Made by a program: the position numbers and the translations under genes. From Candidatus Zixiibacteriota bacterium (GTDB lineage Bacteria > Zixibacteria > MSB-5A5 > JAABVY01), in NCBI GenBank assembly GCA_011056555.1, contig DSEQ01000001.1, positions 1 through 64,000 of the forward strand: a stretch of DNA of 64,000 nt, given 5' to 3'. The notes under the pieces were generated by a model, which saw only the letters and a program-made list of their open reading frames with translations, had not been told where the DNA came from and made no database searches. Of this stretch, positions 59,176 to 64,000 are shown in pieces; positions within the stretch are counted from its first letter, which is position 1, and every line of letters starts with the position of its first letter.

Positions 59176-60045
59176 TTGGGAGGGAAAATGAATTTTACCG
59201 ACTTGGAGGAGAACAAGAAGCAATTTCGCATTCTATTAAGCGGAATGATGGAAATGCCCGAATCCATAAAAGGAACCAAAATAGAGGGCGATTACCTAAA
59301 ATTGCAGGATGCTGAAAGTATATATAAAAAAACAATTAATCATTGTATTTCCATTTATCATCTTATTGGAGAATCAGAGGTACCCGAATTTGGAATTAGG
59401 ATCCTAGATTATTCATCAATAAGAATCCTCACACGTGCTGTTCATGAAGCCGTCTTAGTATTTTACTATTTATTCATTGATCCAACTACTATAGATGAGG
59501 AAAATTTTCGGTACTACATTTATTCTCTTAATGAAGCCGTAAAGCTTCTGGATATGCCATTTGAGACTATTGATAAAGAAATGAAAAAAGCATGGAGGGA
59601 TGATAAGAAGGATGTCATTGATAAATGCACGAAAACTCTAAAAGCCAATTCCCTCTATAAAGAATTAAAGGAAAAAAGCAAAAAGAAACTGCTTGATGGA
59701 AAAAGAAACTGGCGTCCTTCCTGGGCTGAAATGGGCGAAAAGGCGGGTTTGAGAGAATTACATGCTAAGTGGAATTACTCCTTATTATGCGGGGATGCAC
59801 ATTCTTCAAGTTTTAGTTTACTTCAGGTTAGAGGAATTCAATCGTTGGTTGATAGGCATTTCAGCGTTGTTGCAGATTTGCAGGTCTTAATGATATTAAT
59901 GACCAAGCAGATAAAATTTTACTCTCGTGTGTTCAATCCGGCTACTAAATTTTTGGAATCCAAGGAAAACAAAGAGCTTAGAAATGTAATGGAAATATGG
60001 GACTACATCGGAAGCGAGGAAATCGCCAAACCAGTGAGGGATTAA
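59176..60045 (+). CDS. DUF5677-like protein
   Basis: ILTRAVHEAVLVFYYLFIDP...WRPSWAEMGEKAGLRELHAKWNYSLLCGDAHSSSFSLL resembles DUF5677; family call by eye only. Confidence 0.6.
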   Translation: MGGKMNFTDLEENKKQFRILLSGMMEMPESIKGTKIEGDYLKLQDAESIYKKTINHCISIYHLIGESEVPEFGIRILDYSSIRILTRAVHEAVLVFYYLFIDPTTIDEENFRYYIYSLNEAVKLLDMPFETIDKEMKKAWRDDKKDVIDKCTKTLKANSLYKELKEKSKKKLLDGKRNWRPSWAEMGEKAGLRELHAKWNYSLLCGDAHSSSFSLLQVRGIQSLVDRHFSVVADLQVLMILMTKQIKFYSRVFNPATKFLESKENKELRNVMEIWDYIGSEEIAKPVRD

Positions 60046-60125
60046 AATGAAAAATAATTGTATTTTAAAACATCTTATCCAAATTCAGAAACTTGGCGTA
60101 ACCTAAAAACAGTCGGATTCGCCTC

Positions 60126-61511
60126 CTACCGCAATATCTTCGAGATAAACTCCTCTACTTCGGGGACGCCGCCCTGCCAGATTAAATAGCCGTCGAAGGG
60201 TTCGCGTTCGGTGATCTCGTCGTTGATCGGTGTCAGCATCATCTTGCGGACCTCCTCACGCTCGGTGGTGTGCGCCAGAACCCATCCCAGCTTGATATAG
60301 GCCACCTCGGGCAGCATGTTCTCCATTGGCATGATACCGATGTCCAGGAGATCGCGTCCGGTGTCGTAAACATACATCTGCACATAACCCCATAAGGTCT
60401 GCACAGTCATGACAACCTGCACGCCCTTCTCAACCGCCTTGCGGATCGGCTCGTACAAGGGCTTGTTCACATGCCCCAGGCCGGTGCCGGCAATCACTAT
60501 TCCCTTGTAGCCGTTGTCCACCAGGGATTCAATAATATCCGGACGCATGTTGGGGTAGTAGTACACGATCGAAACCATCTCCTCGAAAACAGCATCGATC
60601 TTCGGCTTGCGGTTCATGTCGCGGCGCTTGTAATCCTTCTTGATCGGCGTGACCTTCTCCGGCGTAACCATAGCAATCGGGATATCCCCCAGGGTGCGGA
60701 AGGTGGAACGATACGAGGAATGCATCTTGCGCACACGGGTGCCCTTGTGCAGAAGATTGTACTGATCGGAGGTGGGGCCGAACATACATACGGTCACCTC
60801 GGCGATATCGGAATGCGCCGCGGTATGACAGGCACATTGCAGATTGAAGGCGGCATCCGAGGAGGGACGGTCGGATGATCTCTGCGAACCGACTATAACT
60901 ATCGGCACGGGCGAATCCTGCACCATGAATGATAATGCCGCGGCGGTGTGGTGCATGGCGTCGGTGCCATGGCCGATGACTATGCCGTCCACGCCGTTCT
61001 CGATCTCCTCGCCGATCTTTTTGGCTGTGAACATATATTGCTCCGGGCCCATATTCTCGGAGAAGACTCCGTAAAGCTTCTCGGTTTTGAGATTGCAGAT
61101 GTCCGCCAGCTCCGGCACCGCGCCGTAAAGCTCGCCCGGGGTGAAGGCGGGTATAACCGCGCCGGTACGATAGTCCAGACGCGAGGCGATAGTCCCGCCG
61201 GTACCTAATAAGGTAACATTGGGCTTGGCCGGATCACGCGGGAACTCCGACTCGGGAATCTTGTAGTGTGCTTCCTTGTGGCCGATCTCCCGGATGTTTT
61301 GAATATTCTCGGCCAGCACACCGACATTGTAACCGTTGGACATCTTCAAAACCAGGTGACAATCGTCGGCAGTCTCCGAGCGCGGGAGTATCACACCGGC
61401 AAAAACTCCCTTGGTCGTTTCCACCTCGACATCGGACCAGACATAGACATTGAAATTCTTCAGAACCGAAAGGGCCGGGCCGCGGTAGCCCTTGTATTTA
61501 TCATCAGCCAT
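60126..61511 (-). CDS. gatD: Glu-tRNA(Gln) amidotransferase subunit D, archaeal type
   Basis: Asparaginase-I core (NVTLLGTGGTIASRLDYRTGAVIPAFTPGEL; GIVIGHGTDAMHHTAAALSFM; VGSQRSSDRPSSDAAFNL) preceded by a ~90 aa N-terminal domain typical of GatD and absent from plain asparaginases. Confidence 0.92.
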   Translation of the reverse strand: MADDKYKGYRGPALSVLKNFNVYVWSDVEVETTKGVFAGVILPRSETADDCHLVLKMSNGYNVGVLAENIQNIREIGHKEAHYKIPESEFPRDPAKPNVTLLGTGGTIASRLDYRTGAVIPAFTPGELYGAVPELADICNLKTEKLYGVFSENMGPEQYMFTAKKIGEEIENGVDGIVIGHGTDAMHHTAAALSFMVQDSPVPIVIVGSQRSSDRPSSDAAFNLQCACHTAAHSDIAEVTVCMFGPTSDQYNLLHKGTRVRKMHSSYRSTFRTLGDIPIAMVTPEKVTPIKKDYKRRDMNRKPKIDAVFEEMVSIVYYYPNMRPDIIESLVDNGYKGIVIAGTGLGHVNKPLYEPIRKAVEKGVQVVMTVQTLWGYVQMYVYDTGRDLLDIGIMPMENMLPEVAYIKLGWVLAHTTEREEVRKMMLTPINDEITEREPFDGYLIWQGGVPEVEEFISKILR

Positions 61512-61577
61512 ATTTCACCTCGTCAAAAATATTTGCACTGAAAATATTGAATCTTGTCATGAAAGTAAAGTGCAGAC

Positions 61578-61622
61578 AAAAAAAATATCCGGACTGGTCC
61601 GAGGGCTCGGACTAATCCGGAT
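61578..61622 (-). terminator. Intrinsic terminator on the reverse strand (downstream of the dtxR-like gene)
   Basis: Reverse strand ATCCGGA-TTA-GTCCGAG-cc-CTCGGAC-CAG-TCCGGAT followed by ATTTTTTTTG. Confidence 0.85.
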
Positions 61623-61814
61623 GAGATGGCAGAAACAAAAGTAAGAGGTCATAATGGCACTTATGCCATGCATGCTTTTCTTTTATTTTCAATCTTTCTT
61701 TATTTTCGATCTTTATAATCTAAAACCAAAAATCTCCTTAATAGTTCTCAATATTTCCCTTAGACATTTATAAATATAATAGAGTTCTCTAACTTGTCAA
61801 GAAAAAAATAATAT

Positions 61815-62270
61815 TTATTTTGTCCGGTTTAAATATTCCGCCAGCCAGTTGCCATTATCCCCCTCATGCTCCTTGGCGAATTCCAGGAAGCGCTCGAGGT
61901 TGTCGATGGAGTTTTTGTGCAGTATATGTTCAATATTGCAGGCATCTGTCTCGGCTATATCTTCCTCAACCCCAAGGATTTTCTGGAAAAACTCGCGCAG
62001 GAGGCTGTGGCGCCTTTCGAGCCGTTTGGCCAGACGCATACCCTCTTCAGTCAGAGTGACATATCCGGATTTTTCATGCTGAACCAGGCCGCTCTGCCTG
62101 AGGCGGTCAACCGCCACCGTAACCGTGGGAGAGGCAACATCACGAAGACGGGCAATATCCTTGATACGGGCCACCGGCCTCTTTTTCTGCAGAGCGTATA
62201 TCAGCTCCACATATTCCTGCTCGAAGGTCGAATAATCTTTTACGTACTTCAGTTCGTCCATAATACCCAT
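61815..62270 (-). CDS. DtxR/MntR family metal-dependent transcriptional regulator
   Basis: EQEYVELIYALQKKRPVARIKDIARLRDVASPTVTVAVDRLRQSGLVQHEKSGYVTLTEEGMRLAKRLERRHSLLREFF...ACNIEHIL. Confidence 0.93.
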   Translation of the reverse strand: MGIMDELKYVKDYSTFEQEYVELIYALQKKRPVARIKDIARLRDVASPTVTVAVDRLRQSGLVQHEKSGYVTLTEEGMRLAKRLERRHSLLREFFQKILGVEEDIAETDACNIEHILHKNSIDNLERFLEFAKEHEGDNGNWLAEYLNRTK

Positions 62271-62361
62271 AGATAAATTTAAAAAATATATACCTCTCTA
62301 TGATACGCTTGTCAAGCAATTTTTTTTGAGGGGAAATTTGCTGAATATTCCACAACCATCG

Positions 62362-63528
62362 TTATTCGGCAGACCGGGAATATTCATCCAGAGCCTGGCA
62401 GAGAAAATCGATCTGCTCCGGATGATTATAAAAATCGGCAGAAATCCTGATCAATCCCTCGCGCAATGAAGGAATTATCTTTTTGTTTACCAGAAATTTA
62501 TACAGCCCTTTCGGATCCGGACAGGTGAAGGAAAATATTGATGACCTATGCTGGATTTCCGTGCTCGATGCCATTTTATAATATTTGCTGGTTTCAAGGT
62601 AATCGATCAGTTTGTCTAAAAGGCTGAGATTGTGCTCATAAATCCGATCCACGCCGATCGAGTTTATGAGCTTGACCGAGTTGCGCATAGCGTACATCTG
62701 CAGATACGGTATCGCACTCAAGCTCAAGCGTTCCACTGACTTGCGGGGCTTCAGGTCATGTCTTATAAGGTTGGTCCAGTCCTCTTTCCAGTCGACCCCG
62801 AACCATCCCGCAAAGCCCTGCTTTACTTCAATTTTGGGATTTTCATTGAGATAGAAAAAGCCGCAACCAACCGGTGAGAGCAGCCATTTATGCGCGCCGG
62901 AGGCCAGAAGATCGATATGGCATTCCTGGACGTCAATGGGCACATTACCCATCCCCTGGATACCATCGACGATATAAAAGATATTTCGCTCTTTGCAGAT
63001 TTCGCCCAGTTTCTGGATGTCATTCCTGTAGCCGTTAAAAAACTGGATATATGATACGGAAAACAGCTTTGTTTTTTTGGTGATGGCTTTTTCGAAAATA
63101 TCGATATCGAAATGCCGGTCTGTGGACCTGATGAATTTGACCTCCACGCCTTTGGCGCGCAGATTGGTCCAGGGATAGGTGTTGGCCGGGAATTCGACAT
63201 CGGACAGAATTATCTCATCCCCTTTTCTAAAATCGATTCCGGCTGCCGCCAGGCTGAGACCATGGGAAGTGTTGTAGGCAAAGCCGACCTGATCGGGATC
63301 AGCATTTATCATCTGACCCAGCTCCTTCTTGGTTTCGCGCCAGTAATCAAAAACTCTGGGAGTAGGATCGGACAGCCGGCTCCATTCAGCGATCATTTCC
63401 ATGATGGCCTCGCGGGAAGCTTTCGGCCAGGGCCCCAGCGAAGCCGCATTAAGATAGCTCTTCTGTTTTAGTTCTGGAAATTGCTGCGCTATACGCGCTC
63501 TTTCTTCTGGAGGTAGTAATTTGTGCAT
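62362..63528 (-). CDS. Aminotransferase class V-fold PLP-dependent enzyme
   Basis: YLNAASLGPWPKASREAI...FYIVDGIQGMGNVPIDVQECHIDLLASGAHKWLLSPVGCGFFYL with PLP-lysine HKW. Confidence 0.93.
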   Translation of the reverse strand: MHKLLPPEERARIAQQFPELKQKSYLNAASLGPWPKASREAIMEMIAEWSRLSDPTPRVFDYWRETKKELGQMINADPDQVGFAYNTSHGLSLAAAGIDFRKGDEIILSDVEFPANTYPWTNLRAKGVEVKFIRSTDRHFDIDIFEKAITKKTKLFSVSYIQFFNGYRNDIQKLGEICKERNIFYIVDGIQGMGNVPIDVQECHIDLLASGAHKWLLSPVGCGFFYLNENPKIEVKQGFAGWFGVDWKEDWTNLIRHDLKPRKSVERLSLSAIPYLQMYAMRNSVKLINSIGVDRIYEHNLSLLDKLIDYLETSKYYKMASSTEIQHRSSIFSFTCPDPKGLYKFLVNKKIIPSLREGLIRISADFYNHPEQIDFLCQALDEYSRSAE

Positions 63529-63532
63529 AATA

Positions 63533-63952
63533 TCAGTAATTCATGTAATGGATTATGACCCCAAGCGCGGCCGTGAGCTTGAGGAGGTTAAATAACAATG
63601 TTGACACTATCAGAGGGGTCGGTAATTTCAGCCGCAGCCCCAGGCTGGTAGCGTAGGGCAGGCTGCCGAGAGCATAAGCTGCTATGCCCACAGCCACCCC
63701 GGACTTATAGCCGGAGAAGGGCATGACAGGATATACCCAGTAGTAAACCAGGGCAGGCAGTATCACGAAGAAAAAGAGGTCCGATATAAACTGCAGCAGG
63801 TACAGCTCGAGCCCCCTGCCGGCACGGCTGTCCTCGGGGATATATTCATGCAGCTTCAACAGGCTTTCTGTTATAGCTTGAATGATCGATATTATCACCA
63901 GCGGAATTGCGCCGTAGATGACTGTCACAAGAAAAATCTTAGCCATATCCAT
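63533..63952 (-). CDS. Hypothetical membrane protein
   Basis: 139 aa with four predicted TMs; adjacent to the aminotransferase gene. Confidence 0.6.
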   Translation of the reverse strand: MDMAKIFLVTVIYGAIPLVIISIIQAITESLLKLHEYIPEDSRAGRGLELYLLQFISDLFFFVILPALVYYWVYPVMPFSGYKSGVAVGIAAYALGSLPYATSLGLRLKLPTPLIVSTLLFNLLKLTAALGVIIHYMNY

Positions 63953-64000
63953 ATATTATAACCACCTTTTTGCTTTATACCACTCGGAAGTGGAATATAA

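Overview
This 64 kb window looks like a bacterial chromosome segment. The gene styles suggest the FCB superphylum or a related candidate phylum, but that placement is inference only. No rRNA, CRISPR array or intact IS element was found. From left to right it holds: (1) a reverse-strand cassette of a sigma-like protein, a zinc-finger anti-sigma-like protein and a TPR/Lon-S16-like protein that runs off the left edge; (2) an RND efflux operon (tetR-tolC-mfp-rnd); (3) a Tad/Flp pilus locus, including a Flp pilin missing from the ORF track and a consensus-spaced sigma-54 promoter; (4) a complete N-type ATPase operon in the order atpD-C-Q-[antiporter]-R-B-E-F-A-G, with Na+ ligands in the c subunit and a NapA-like Na+/H+ antiporter gene embedded; (5) tRNA-Glu(CTC), a leuD-like gene, and a small AT-rich island with DUF3800 and wHTH genes; (6) uvrA, FadL, esterase, bshB1 and tricorn protease genes; (7) an SDR / CDP-alcohol phosphatidyltransferase / eukaryotic-like PTPS / FolE2 / SDR operon resembling tetrahydrobiopterin synthesis; (8) a cluster of short palindromic intergenic repeats next to an AT-rich two-gene island (PD-(D/E)xK nuclease-like and DUF5677-like); (9) an archaeal-type GatD, a DtxR regulator and a class-V aminotransferase. 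The strongest candidates for unusual biology are the N-ATPase operon with its embedded antiporter, the BH4-like operon, the archaeal-type GatD in a bacterial context, and the two AT-rich islands. All calls come from reading motifs by eye; no searches were run.
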